This document shows, piece after piece, positions 11,946 to 28,213 of a stretch of DNA of 64,000 nucleotides. A program made the position numbers and the translations under genes. How positions within the stretch are numbered: position 1 is the stretch's first letter; each line of letters begins with the position of its first letter. The notes below the pieces were generated by a model. It did not search any database. It saw only the letters and a list, made by a program, of their open reading frames with translations, and was not told where the DNA came from. Origin of the DNA: Parvularia atlantis (lineage: Eukaryota; Opisthokonta; Rotosphaerida); NCBI GenBank assembly GCA_943704415.1, contig CALSCO010002273.1:1-64000 (forward strand), written 5' to 3'.

Positions 11946-13347
11946 GTACAAAATCGATGAGAAACAACATTCAGTTCATTCACGTTCATTCAACATCCAC
12001 AGGAAAGGAGTCAGTACCTGTCCGTGTTTCAAAAGGAGCGCACCTTTTGCTTCGGGGTATAGGCCCTGGTTCAGAGCCCGATCCGGGTCGGACACGGTGT
12101 GCTGACTGGCCTGTGTATAGCATGTGATGCCCTGTAGAAGATGAACGGGTAAAGTAACGCGGAGCAACACAACACGCGGCACAGGGGCACAGGCGTTGGG
12201 CAAAGAAACCTGAACCGACCGCCGCACAGATCGCGCGACCTTGCCGAGTTCGAGAGTGGCCCTGTGCACGCCGCGCACATCCGTGTCAGCCCCGCGCCCG
12301 CGCAGCGTGGCGGCAACCGGACACACCGACAGCGTCTACTTGTAGTAGAACAGCGAGCGCAGCGGCGAGCGATGGTGCGTCCCGATTTGAAGGCGCAGGG
12401 TGACGTGTTTCCGCCACCGCGTGTCCTTTATGGGGTGGACGAAGAGGGCCAGCAGCGGTTCGAGGTGAAGGTGATCGTCGAGTTCTGCGACCAGGCCACA
12501 CTGGAGGATGTCGTGCGCGACCTCAAGCCGTACGAGAGCCTGGGCAGCCTGAAGGTGCGCCTGTCGCTGTACGTGCGTGACCCGCTCAAGTACGCCAAGA
12601 ACCTTGTGCGTCTGCAGCCTGACCTCCCTGGTGCCTCTGACGCTCGCACGCATGCGCAGGTCAAGAAGGCCTCGATGACGTTCAACACGTGGAAGTCGCA
12701 GGGGTGGCCCGCACCGACGCTGGATGCGTGGGAGGCTCGCGACGAGATCGCGCGGGTGGTCGAGGAGCCCGCAGAGGATGAGCCGCTGCCTGCGCGTGAC
12801 GAATAAATCGCGCCCCGAGAGCGCTCTGTAAGATTCTGTGTGACCTGACGCATCGGACAGCGGGATACCACGCTTGGTGGCGGTGGTCACGGTGATCGAT
12901 GTCATTGCTTCCGGACGTGCACTAGCGCGACTCACGCCCTAGCTGCGTCACGCCTGTGCTCACAAACGGTTCGTCCCGCAAGCATGCTGTCGACGTGCGT
13001 GGCCGAGCGGCGCGTGTAGCAGTGCGGCATGTTTTTTGGGGGTCCGCTTCCACACCAATGTTGCCCGCGCGCGTCACGGTGGGTCAACTGTTTCAGTTGA
13101 ACGCGTGCGATCTTCCATCGTCCTACTAGTAGTAGCAGCATCTTCCAACGTCCGCCGGAGACTTCTGCCAGCTGACCGGCGTGCGCTCGAGTTTCTCGAG
13201 ACGCCCATTTGCCCCGGGCCGTGTCGCCCTGCCCGTGTCCGACTCTGCTCGCGTGCTCCGGAAGCAAAGGAGCATGAGTGCGACCACAGAACACTTAGTG
13301 CGGAACTTTTATTTAGGTGACCTGTGTGTTTACGAGAAACTCGTCCT
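11946..13347. other. Gene-poor, less GC-rich region
   Basis: About 1.4 kb between the PC-esterase-like gene and the TIR gene is visibly less GC-rich than its surroundings, especially 11946-12260 and 12807-13340. It holds one open frame (12372-12806, listed separately), a direct repeat of ATCTTCCA(T/A)CGTCC near 13109-13155, and no convincing tRNA, snRNA or terminal repeat. The composition suggests inserted or decaying DNA, but I found no boundary that proves it. Confidence 0.5.
12372..12806 (+). CDS. Hypothetical 144-residue protein
   Basis: An open frame from ATG to TAA with no intron required. The product starts MVRPDLKAQGDVFPPPRVLY, continues with FEVKVIVEFCDQ and YESLGSLKVRLSLYVRD, and has an acidic C-terminus. 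I recognise no domain. Codon use is less GC-biased than in neighbouring genes, matching the composition of its surroundings. The minus strand is also open here for 147 codons but reads as low-complexity Ser/Arg, so I prefer this strand. It could be a young or transferred gene, or a leftover piece of a mobile element. Confidence 0.4.
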   Translation: MVRPDLKAQGDVFPPPRVLYGVDEEGQQRFEVKVIVEFCDQATLEDVVRDLKPYESLGSLKVRLSLYVRDPLKYAKNLVRLQPDLPGASDARTHAQVKKASMTFNTWKSQGWPAPTLDAWEARDEIARVVEEPAEDEPLPARDE

Positions 13348-16127
13348 ATGGCGCCGGCGGACATGAGCGAGCTCAAGCGGCTGTCGCAGCTGCGTGCGTG
13401 CGCGCGGGGTGGCTCAGAGCGGCGCGCTGAGCGCACGTGGGGCCTGACCACACGCGCGCACGTGCCTGCACGCCAACAGCGGCCGACGAGCTGCAGGCGC
13501 AGATCTTCGACGTCTACAAGTACAACGGCGACTTTTACGACTTTGCTAACAACAAGCACAACGGCCAGGAGGCGTTCGACATCATCTATGGCCTGTACGT
13601 GCACGCACGCACCCACCGCAACCGAGCTGACCGACCGCAGGTGCAAGGTCGAGGACCTGCGCAAGATCTACGTCAACTACATCAGCACCGCGCTCAAGGA
13701 CGCCGAGGTCGCGCGCAAGCACAACAACCTGGACCGCGTGCGTGCTCAGCGGTGCGGCCCGCCCGCCGGCGCCCAACTCGCGCGCGCCGCAGGTCTTCGA
13801 GCTGGCCCGGCAGGACAAGAGCGCGCTCAACGTGTTTGCGGCGCTGGGTGCGGCGCGCGGGGCGGGTGCGCGGGAGTGCGGGCGCGTGACGCCGCGCGGG
13901 GGCGACAGGCGACCTGGGCGACTACCCGATCGAGACCAAGCTCGACTTCATCTTTGAGGTCATCTTTGACGAGAACAACCCCTCGGCCGGCATCTTTGTC
14001 ATGTCGATGCCCAAGCTGGCCAACAAGGTGCGGCGGCGGCGGGCCCGCACCGTGGCGCGTCCTGACGGGCCCGCAGTTCCCCGAGCGCTTCAAGCCGCGC
14101 ATCAACGACTTCTGGGGCATGCTCGGCGACATCACGACGGCGAGCACTGGCTACATGGTTCTGGTCGAGCTTGCGTGCGTGCGGCGTCGCCGTGTCGCTT
14201 GCGTGCCGACGTCTGTGGGTGCGCGCCCGCAGCACGAGCGACCCCAAGGCCGTCGCGCGCCCCAACATGCTGCAGGATCTCGAAAAGTACTCGGCCGCCG
14301 TCCCGCAGGTGCCGCGCACGCCTTCGTGGCTCAGTAAGGCGCTGACACGCACGCACAGATGGCGTATTACATGTACCAGCGTGCGTGCGGACGAGTGTGC
14401 GCACAGCGCAGGTGGCAGCGCGCTCACATCGCCCGCGCGCAGTCGTCGGCAAGGCGTGCCGCGCCAGCGAGCACCTGTGCGTGCAGGCGCTTGACTGGCT
14501 GCAGAACCGCTTAGCCAAGGAGTCTGGCCAGAACGTGCATGTTCCTGCGAGCGCTGACGGCGCACATTGACGTGCGCTCGCGCAGGCGATGTACCCGCTC
14601 ATGGCGATGCGTGAGGTCTCGGGCGAGTACCGCACGGCCCTGGCGCCGCACGTGTCGTTCCTGCAGGGCGTGCAGAAGAACGCGACGCTGGCGACGACGT
14701 GCCACGAGTACGCCGAGCAGGTGCGCTGGGCGTGCGTGCGCGTCGAGGGCACAGGCTCACCCGGCGGCGCGGCCAGATCCTCGACTTTTACTTTGAGCGC
14801 TCGCTCGAGAAGGTCGAGAGCAAGGTCGACGCGATGGGCGAGATTTGGGCCAAGCTCGGCCTGCAGGCGGACGACCCGCTCATCAAGGCCGTGACCGACA
14901 CGGTCAACGTGAAGGGTGCGCGCGCAGAGCTCCCGCTGGCCGACGCGGGCTGATCCGTCCACGGCGCAGACTTTGACATCATGATCTCATACAACTGGAG
15001 CCACAAGGACAAGGTGCGCCGGCGGCTGGTTGTGGGCTCGTCGTCTGACTGCGCGCGCAGGTCATCCGCATCCGCGACGCGCTGCTGCAGTACGGCGTGT
15101 CCATCTGGATGGACGTCGAGCAGATGAGCGGCAACGTGCGTGCGCGGGTGCACAGCGACGGCGAGCGACCGCCAAACATGCGCGCGCACGTGCAGATCTA
15201 CGGCAAGATGGCCGAGGCCGTGCTGGGCTGCAAGGTGATCATCCCGTGCATGACGGCGGCGTACGAGGCCTCGCAGAACTGCAAGCGCGAGCTCGGCTAC
15301 GCGGCGGATAAGCGTCGCAAGGTGCGTCCCGCCAGCCGCCCTTGGCGCGCTGCTAAGCCGGGCCCCCGCGCGCAGATCGTGCCCATCCGCCTCGAGATGA
15401 TCGACTTCACCTGGTCGGGCCTGATCACGGCCGGCGCCATCTACACGGTCATGACCGACAAGGAGGTGCGGTCAGGCCGGCTGCGTGCTGCGCCGTGCCG
15501 CTTTCTCACGCTCGCGCAGTTTGCGACCACGGCAGCGTTCGACGCGGCGATTGGCAGCGTCGTCAACGAGCTGTCTGCGGCGCTGGGCCGCCCGCTCGTC
15601 AAGGGCTCGCAGGCCAGCATCGTCACGCTGCAGTCTGAGGGCGGTGCGTGGCGCGGTGCACGACTGTGAACGCGTCCTCACCCAGCCTGGCAGGTGCGGA
15701 CGCTTCGTCGCCTGCGCCCGCGGCTGCCGCCAAGCCTGCCTCCGCGCCCGCCGCTGCGCCCGCCAGCGCCCCGGCCGTCGCGGCCGCGGCCGCGGGCGTG
15801 AGCGCGACCGACTTTGCGAACCTGCAAAAGTCGCACGCCGAGCTGCAAAAGGCTCGTCGCCGCGGCGCATCTGCCGTGCCGTTGCTGACCGCGTGCGCGC
15901 AGACGGTCGAGGCACTGCTGTCGCGCATGGGCACGCTCGAGCAGCAGGTCAAGGATCTGAGCGCGGGCGGCGCATCGGCCGCGTCGGCCTCGTCGTCGTC
16001 GGCGGCGGCGAACGGCAAGCCCACGGTCAGCTGGACGACGCCGGCGGCCACGAGCGCGACGCCTGCCACACCGCCCGCCGCTGCGGCGCCCGCGCCAAAG
16101 TCGCGCTTCACGCCCTTCCGCCGCTAA
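13348..16127 (+). CDS. TIR-domain protein with helical N-terminal region
   Basis: A gene with over a dozen exons. The N-terminal two thirds is alpha-helical (for example DELQAQIFDVYKYNGDFYDF, KLDFIFEVIFDENNPSAGIF, ILDFYFERSLEKVESKVDAM) and I cannot assign it. A TIR domain follows: box 1 DFDIMISYNWSHKDK, then VIRIRDALLQYGVSIWMDVE, LGCKVIIPCMTAAYEAS and IVPIRLEMIDFTW. WMDVEQMSGN aligns with SARM1 FIDVEKLEAG, whose Glu is the NADase catalytic residue, so NAD cleavage is plausible. The tail is Ala/Ser/Pro-rich with a short coiled coil (VEALLSRMGTLEQQVKDL) and ends FTPFRR. Splicing is well supported: the intron starting near 15643 joins EGG to ADASSPAP in frame. An immune or cell-death role is inferred from family. 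Confidence 0.8.
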
Positions 16128-16154
16128 GCGCGCACCAGCACCCTTCCTAACCCT

Positions 16155-17109
16155 CTACAACGAGGCCCTTGTTTCCGCCCCCGCCGCAATGCGCTCCGCA
16201 AACCACCGCGCCGTGGCCTCGACCATCTCGGGCGCCAGGCGGTGCCCGACGTTGGCAAAGACAGTCTCGACCAGCTCGCCCTTGCGCGCGCCGTCGCCGG
16301 CCGCCTCCTGAGCGCGGCGCACGCGGTCCACAAAGTCGGCGTTGCACGCGGGCGGCACGAGCGTGTCTCGCGCGCCGCCGAGCACCAGCAGCGCCTTGTG
16401 CGCGAAGGCGTCGGCGCTGCGGGGGGTGGCGCGTCAACACCGCAAACAAGCGCGCAGCGGGCACGCAGCGGGCGCACTGGTGGATCGGGTCGACGCGGCG
16501 CACGAGGCTCGTGAGGGCGTCCAGGAAGCGCGTCCAGAACGCGGCCGAGTCGAGTGCGACGTCGTGGGCGCGTGCCCGGTGCGCCATCAGCGTCGCAAAG
16601 TCGCCGCAGCCGATGATGCTCACGCCAAGGTCGAAGCGCGCATCGTGAGCGAGCACGAGTAGGGTCGTGTGGCCGCCCAGGCTGACGCCGGCGACGCCAA
16701 AGCCGCGCGGGCGGATGCCGAGCTTGGCCGGGAGCACGTCCGCGAGGTGGCTGGCACGAATGAGCGAGCGCGGTCAGGCACGTCCATCGCCGTCGCGCCT
16801 CGCGCACCGGATGTCGCAGGCCGTGCCCCACTGCACCGCGTACATGTCGAGCGGGTGGTCGTCGTGCTCGGCCCAGCCGCCGTTGGCCGCGGCGTCGGCG
16901 ATGCGCGCGCCGTGGTTGCGCTGGTCGAAGGACGCGACGACGACAGGTGCGCGCGCGCGGGCACAGGCGGCGGCCACGGCACCGCACAGATCGTCGAGCG
17001 ACGTGGCGTCCTGCAGCCGCCCGTGCGCCGCGAAGACGACGTACGGGTGCGGCGCGTCGAGCGCGCCCGTGAGGCGCACCTCAATCCCGCCAATGCAGAC
17101 CGTGTGCAT
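16155..17109 (-). CDS. Alpha/beta hydrolase
   Basis: A serine hydrolase of the alpha/beta fold. The start MHTVCIGGIEVRLTG leads to the oxyanion region YVVFAAHGRLQDATSLDDL and FDQRNHGAR. After an intron comes the nucleophile elbow GVAGVSLGGHTTLL (G-x-S-x-G). After a further intron comes the acid loop LLVLGGARDTLVPP and the catalytic His in FANVGHRLAPEM. All three catalytic positions are therefore present. The length, around 270 residues, is normal for small esterases and dienelactone-hydrolase-like enzymes. The substrate is unknown. The stop lies 27 bases from the stop of the TIR gene, and the ATG faces that of the short-chain dehydrogenase across 44 bases. Confidence 0.82.
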
Positions 17110-17153
17110 CCTCCTTATCCAACACGTACCAATTGTGTTGCACCCAATTGACG
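17110..17153. promoter_or_regulatory. Shared 44-base divergent promoter with two CCAATTG motifs
   Basis: The only sequence between the start codons of the hydrolase and the short-chain dehydrogenase. It contains ACCAATTG and CCCAATTG about 15 bases apart. CCAATTG is nearly palindromic, so each copy can be read as a CCAAT-type box in one direction and CAATTGG in the other. That they act as promoter elements is inferred from position. Confidence 0.4.
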
Positions 17154-18359
17154 ATGCGCGCGCTCGAGACGTTGCTGATCGCGGCCGCCGTCGCCGCGAC
17201 CAACGGGCTCGTGGCGCTGCTGGCCGTGCCAGTGCTGCTGTGGCAGGTCGCGATCGCGCTGCTGCACCGCGTCGTGCCGCCGAAGCCGCCGCGCCCGCCC
17301 CGCGCCGTGCTCATCACCGGCGCAAGCAGCGGCATCGGCCGCGCGCTCGCGCACAAGTACGCGCGGCCCGGCGCGGTCGTGGTGCTGACGGGCCGCAACG
17401 AGCGTGCGCTGCTGCGGCGTGACGATCGTGCGGTTGTGCGCCTGACACACGCGTCACACAGAGCGGCTCAACGAGGTCGCGGACGAGTGCCGCGCGCTCG
17501 GCGCTGAGGTCGTCGCCGCGACCGTCGACGTGGGCGACCGAGCGGCGATGGAGGCGTTCGTGCATGAGCAGGACGCGCAGCACCACCTCGACCTAGTCGT
17601 GGCCAACGCGGGCGTGTCGGCGGGCGTGATTGGTGCGCGCGGCGGCGGGTGATGATGACACGCGCCGCCTGACGCTGACGCGTGCCGCGCCAAGGCTACA
17701 AGGGCCTTGAGGACAACACGAAGGAGCTCAACCGCATCAACGTCGACGGCGTGTACCACACGATCCTGCCGCTGCTCGCATCGTTCCGTGAGCGCCGCAC
17801 GGGCCAGCTCGTCGTCGTGTCGTCGCTGTCAGGTGCGCGCGGGCCCCATCGCATGACGCATCACAAACCTGAGCCGCTGGCAGCGTTCTTCGACTACCCG
17901 CGCGGTCTGGCGTACTCGGCCGGCAAGTCGTCGCTGGTCGTCTTCTGGCGCGGGCTGCGGCACATCATGCGCGGCTACAACGTCCGCGTGAACGCCGTGC
18001 GTCCGGCCCTGAGGCACCAGCGGGCGTATCTCACGCTCGCCACGCAGATCTGCCCGGGTTTTGTCGAGACGGCGTTTACGCCGCACACACGCGCGCGCGG
18101 CGCGAGCACGCCGTTCCTGCTCAAGGACACCGACGCCGCCGACATCATCTACAACGGCCTGGCCAACGACGACCCCGTGATCGCCTTCCCGCTGCCGCTT
18201 TACGTCGTAACTATGGTCCTGCACAGCCTGCCGCCGCAGGTGCGGCGCTCGTGCGCGACGCCGTGCTCGCCGCGATGCTGACGCAGCGGCCGCCAGGCGG
18301 TGGAAGCGCTCCTGCGAGTCGTCGCGCCGCTCAACATGGCGTGGCATCAGCTGGGCTGA
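17154..18359 (+). CDS. Membrane-anchored short-chain dehydrogenase/reductase
   Basis: The N-terminus is a hydrophobic anchor (LLIAAAVAATNGLVALLAVP) followed by a Pro/Arg linker and the Rossmann motif VLITGASSGIGRALAHKYA. The classical SDR landmarks follow: DLVVANAGVS (NAG), VVVSSLSG (catalytic Ser), YSAGK (catalytic Tyr and Lys), then ICPGFVETAF. This is the layout of ER-membrane SDRs such as DHRS7 or 3-ketosphinganine reductase. The last intron, 18240-18296, joins LPPQ to AVEALLRVVAPLNMAWHQLG and a TGA; ending it at the earlier AG would miss that stop. The substrate is unknown, but a lipid is likely given the anchor. Confidence 0.85.
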
Positions 18360-18408
18360 CGATCGTTCGACGGCGCGCGGGGGCGGGCAGAAATGCGCAA
18401 TGCGGGGC

Positions 18409-24075
<5,667 letters not shown>

Positions 24076-24112
24076 GCCGGTGGCATGTGCAGAAGCGGCG
24101 ACACGCGAAGGT

Positions 24113-25782
24113 TCACTGTACGGCCATCGGCACCGACACCGGCGCCAGCGCGGGCAGCTGGCCCCGCTGCGACTTCTCGAGCTCCTCGAGGAACAGCGGC
24201 GAGGGCGCGAGCAGGAGGTCGCCCATGACCGTGAGGAGGCGCACTGGCCGGGGCGCCGCGTAAACGCGCAGCCGCGCCCAGCCCGCGGGGCCGCACCGTG
24301 CGCCTCGTCCATCGTCTCGCACGCGCGCACGAGCTCCAGCTCCATCGCCGCCAGCTCGACCAGCTGCTTGCGCGCCTCGGCCTCCCAGCGCTCGCCGTCG
24401 AGCGCCTCTGCGCGCGGCCGGTCAGCTCGGCGCTGCGGCTCGGCTCGGCGCACCGCACCGCACCCTTCTGCAGGTTGTCGGCGTACGTCGCGAGCGTGTC
24501 GGCCACGCTGCGCGTCGGCTTGCCCCTCTTGCTCGCGTCCGCGGGCGTGGTCGGTTTGATCGCCTGCTGCAACTGCGGCGTGTTCGGCGGCGACGTGTGC
24601 GTCGGCGGGTCGGCGCGCAGCTTCTTGACCTGCGGCGGCGGCGGGGGCACGGCGGGCGCGAAGGCGAAGATGGTCTTGCCCGTGGCCGTGCTGCGCTTGC
24701 CGGTGATGCCCTCGGTCAGCGGGCGCGGTGCGTGCGCCTCCGCGCCCCCCGAGCAGTCGTCGGCGTCGTCCGTGTCGTCGGCGTGGTCGCGCAGGCTGCC
24801 GGCGTGCTCTGGCTCGTCGAGCGCGAAGCCGCTGACGGGACTCGTCGTCGGGCGCTCGTGCGCGAGCGTGGTCGGCGCGGTGCCGGCCGTGCCGGGCCGG
24901 ATGAGGCGCGACGACGCGGCTGCGGCCGGGCGGTGCAGGAACGGGCTCACGGGGCGCACGGCCGGGCTGCCGACGACGCGCGGCCGCGCAAACAGCGAGC
25001 GTTGCGCCGGCGCGTCCTCACCCGTCAGCTGCGGCGGCGGCTCATCTGTGTCGCGCGGCTGCTGGTCGTCGTCGTCCTGGCCGTTGTCTGCGCCATCACC
25101 GCCGCCGCCGGCGATGACCGCGGGCGGCGCGGCCGCAAACTGCACGCGCGGCTTGGCGCGGAAGGCGAAGCGGCCGATCGGCGAGCGCGACTCGGGCACG
25201 ACGCGCTGCGGCGACGCGGGCGGCTGCGCCTGCACCTCGTCCTCGGCCGTTGGCACGGGCACGCGCGCGTCCGCGTCCTCCTCCATCGGTGGCTGCTGCT
25301 GCTGCTGATTGCGGCCGTCGTCGTCACGGTGCTGCTTCCACTCGCCCGCGTGGCGGCTGAAGGGTGCGCGCGGCACGGCAAAGCCGTCCTTGTCGCGCCG
25401 CGGCTGCGCAGCCTCGCCCGCGTCCAGCAGGCCCTGGCGCCACACTGCCGCGCTAGTTAAGCGACCGGGACGTTGCTGCCGACCACGCACCGGCCGCGGC
25501 CGCAGTCGTCGTCGTCGTCGTCGTCGTGGCATCGCTCGTCAGCGCGGCCAGGAAGCTCGGCGCGCCCTTGGGCTGCGTCGCGAAGAGCGATGGCGCGGGT
25601 GCGGCGCCGGCCGCGCCGCTGGCCGTGGCGTTCGCGGCGGTCTTGGCATGCGTGAAGAACGGGCTGAAGCTCGCGCCGGTGCCCTTGCTGGCGAACAGCT
25701 GCTGCTGCTGCGACGTGCCGAAGAGTGCCGCGGTGCCGCTCGGACGCTGCGACGCCGCGCTCGTCGCAAGGAACGGCTCCAT
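24113..25782 (-). CDS. Low-complexity protein, unrecognised
   Basis: The first exon begins MEPFLATSAASQRPSG and has FG-like pairs (ALFGTS, SLFATQ) and a threonine run encoded by repeated ACG triplets (about 25500-25530). It is joined by a GTGCGT-CAG intron to VWRQGLLDAGEAAQPRRDKD. A long disordered Pro/Asp/Gln-rich middle follows, with phosphorylation-like SP and TP sites (PVSPFLHRP, HTSPPNTPQ). The helical C-terminus reads ARKQLVELAAMELELVRACE, then LLTVMGDLLLAPSPLFLEEL, and ends APVSVPMAVQ. The FG-like start recalls nucleoporins but the repeats are too few to claim that. It shares a short promoter region with the divergent phosphoesterase gene. Confidence 0.65.
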
Positions 25783-25871
25783 CCGGCAAAGCGGCTGAGA
25801 CGGCTTGTCGCAGGTGTGTCGCAAGTGTGTCTCACATTCGCGACAACGCAGCGTCAGGCGTCACGTCCACG

Positions 25872-27039
25872 ATGCGCGTGCTCTTCGGCTCGGACCTGCA
25901 CGGCCAGACGCACCAGTTCCGCGCACTCGTGGCCGCGGCGCGCGAGCGGCGCATCGACGCGCTGCTGCTCGGCGGCGGTGCGCGCGCCCGCCACGGTTCG
26001 AGTCGTTCGCGCGGCTGACAGTGGCATCGGCAGACATCTCGCCCAGGCTCCACAGCCTCGCGCGCGTCGCCAAGGACATGGCCTCGCGCTCCGAGGCGCT
26101 GCCGCTGCAGGCGCGCTGGTTCGCGGACGAGCTGCTGCCCGTACTGCGCGCCGCGCCCTGCCCCGTCGTCATGACCTTCGGCAACACCGACAGCGCCGTC
26201 ACCGTCGCGAGCGCGCGCGAGCTGCTGCGCGAGCCCGGGCCGGCCGACAGCGCGCCCGTGCGCGTGCTGATGAACGAGTGGTGCGACCTGCATCCGCTCC
26301 CGGGCCGGCCGGGCGACGACGCGGACGCGCGGCCCGTGCGCCTCTTCGGCTACGGCTGCGTGCCGCCCTCGACGCACCGCCAGAAGGACTGGGAGCGCTG
26401 GGACGTGAGCGAGGCGGACGATGCGCCGCGGCGCGTGTTTGACCCGCACGGGCACGAGTCGTCCTCGGGCACGCTGCTCCCGACGCGCCTCGATCCGGCG
26501 CACAGCATCAGCGGCGACCTCGCGCACCTGATCGAGGCACGCGCCTCAGGCCACTGGCCATCGTGCGCACGGCTGACGGCGCGCGGGCCGCAGGACACGC
26601 GCGAGCTGGCCGCGAGGGGCGTCGACGCGCTGTGGATGACCCACGCGCCGCCGTACAACACCTGCGCGGACGAGGCGCGCGAGCACGCCCACGTCGGGTC
26701 ACGGGCGATCCGCCAGGTGTGCGCGGTGAGGGTGCACCGCGCCCGGTGGCTGACGCGGCTCGGCCTCGCAAGCTCATCGAGACGTGCGCGCCGCTCGCGA
26801 CCCTGCACGGGCACATCCACGAGTCGGTTGAGGTGCGGCGCGGCTCGGCATGGCCTCACGGCGTGGCGCTGATCGATGGACGCGCGCAGATGTCAGGGCG
26901 CTACCTCGACCGCGTCGGCCGCACGGTCGTGCTCACGTCCGGGCACGACTTTCACGGCGCGACCGTGGCGTGCATCGAGCTGGACACGCGTTACCCGGAG
27001 CGCGCCGAGCGCTTACTGCTGCCCTGCGAGCACGACTGA
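25872..27039 (+). CDS. Calcineurin-like metallophosphoesterase
   Basis: A dinuclear-metal phosphoesterase. The metal-binding motifs are MRVLFGSDLHGQTHQF (D-x-H), LLLGGG, VMTFGNTDS (GNxD, with Asp where the usual motif has His), WMTHAPPYN and LHGHIHESVEV (GHxH). Together these cover all five motifs of the superfamily, and the length of roughly 340 residues is normal. Introns begin GTGCGC (near 25978) and elsewhere, following the local rule. A DLHG start and GNTD motif occur in prokaryotic-type and MPPED-like branches; the substrate is unknown. It ends 22 bases from the stop of the convergent hydroxyacid dehydrogenase. Confidence 0.85.
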
Positions 27040-27061
27040 AGCCAGCGACAGCACGTGTTGT

Positions 27062-28183
27062 CTAGTAGCCGCGCATGAGGTCGACCGGCGTCTGCGGCTG
27101 CTCGCGGCGCGCAAAGGCGCGCAGGTTGGCGACGAGCAGGTCGGCCTGGCGCTGCTTGAGCTGGCGCGTGCCGCCGTGCGAGTAGTGCGGCGCGAGGTAG
27201 ACGTTGTCGAGATCCCAGAGCGGGCTCGTGGGCGGGAGTGGTTCGACCTCAAACACGTCCAGGCACGCGCCGCCGATGGCGCGCCGCTGCAACACGTCGA
27301 TCAGCGCGGCCTCGTCCACGAGCGCGCCGCGCGCGACGTTAACCAGCCACGCCGTCGGCTTCATCAGCGCCAGCTGCGCCGCGCCGATCATGCGCCGCGT
27401 CTCGTCCGTCAGCGCCGCCGCGACCACGACAAAGTCGCTCTCGCGCAGCACGCGCGCCAGGCCCTCGGCGCCGGCGACTGTCTCGTCAAAGTCGGGATCG
27501 GCGTCGCCGGCGCGCGGCAGCGTGCGCCGCTGGCACAGCACGCGCATCTCGAACGCGCGCGCACGCCGGGCGAGGCCGCGCGCGAGCGTGCCGGCGCCGA
27601 TGATGCCGAGGATCTTGCCTGTAGCGAGCGCGTCGTCAGCCCAGCGACCAGCGCGCGACACGGCACAAACCGGCCAGCTCGTCCTGCGCGAACCCCTCCC
27701 AGCGCCGCGCGCGCTGGTTGTCGAGCAGGCGGTCGTAGCGCCGCGTAACCGTGAGCAGCCAGCCCATGACGAACTCTGCGCTCTCGTTGAGATGCCGCGT
27801 CGGCCGCGCGCGCGCGCGTGCATCGGCGCACCCGCTATGACGCCCTCGAACGCCGCGGCCGAGTTGGTCACCGTGAGCCCGCCCTGGGCCACGCGCGAGA
27901 GCACGACCGGCGTGCGCACGTAGTCGACGCCGGCCGACGCCGTGTGCAGCCACTCGCAGCGCGGGCTCGCGGCGAGGACGTCGCCGAACCGCGCGCTGTT
28001 CCACCACCGCACAATGCCCTCGACGCGCTCGACGCTCGCCGGCAGTGGCACGACCGCGTCCTCCGCGTACGGCAGCAGCTCGAGGCCCGGCACGAGATCG
28101 GCGTCGGCGGTCGAGGCGGCCGCGCCGAGCGTCTCGCGCACGGCCTGCAGCGCGGACGCCGAGATCGCGACCGCGCGGCTCAT
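27062..28183 (-). CDS. D-isomer-specific 2-hydroxyacid dehydrogenase
   Basis: An NAD(P)-dependent oxidoreductase of the phosphoglycerate/glyoxylate/hydroxypyruvate reductase family. The N-terminal substrate domain (EWLHTASAGVDYV, TVTNSAAAFEG) is followed after an intron by ESAEFVMGWLLTVTRRYDRL. Then comes the Rossmann loop ILGIIGAGTLARGLARRARA, LTDETRRMIGAAQLALMKP, the catalytic Arg in LVNVARGALVDEAAL, the Glu in LDVFEVEPLP and the catalytic His in LAPHYSHGG. Arg, Glu and His are therefore all present. Two introns are needed, near 27630-27670 and 27790-27835. No targeting peptide is visible, suggesting a cytosolic enzyme. Confidence 0.92.
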   Translation of the reverse strand: MSRAVAISASALQAVRETLGAAASTADADLVPGLELLPYAEDAVVPLPASVERVEGIVRWWNSARFGDVLAASPRCEWLHTASAGVDYVRTPVVLSRVAQGGLTVTNSAAAFEGVIAGAPMHARARGRRGISTRAQSSSWAGCSRLRGATTACSTTSARGAGRGSRRTSWPVCAVSRAGRWADDALATGKILGIIGAGTLARGLARRARAFEMRVLCQRRTLPRAGDADPDFDETVAGAEGLARVLRESDFVVVAAALTDETRRMIGAAQLALMKPTAWLVNVARGALVDEAALIDVLQRRAIGGACLDVFEVEPLPPTSPLWDLDNVYLAPHYSHGGTRQLKQRQADLLVANLRAFARREQPQTPVDLMRGY

Positions 28184-28213
28184 CGTCCCGATCGATCTGG
28201 TACAACTGAGCGT

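Noticed and set aside
12372-12806. Possible chromodomain-like tail of an LTR retroelement polyprotein (PPP followed by FEVKVI).
   Set aside because: The resemblance is a few residues only; the expected aromatic cage is not visible and no other element parts or terminal repeats were found nearby.
12990-13030. TGGCCGAGCGG, an exact match to a tRNA A-box.
   Set aside because: No B-box follows at tRNA distance and no cloverleaf can be drawn.
25990-26010. GGTTCGAGTCG, close to a tRNA B-box.
   Set aside because: It lies within the phosphoesterase gene and has no A-box at the right distance.
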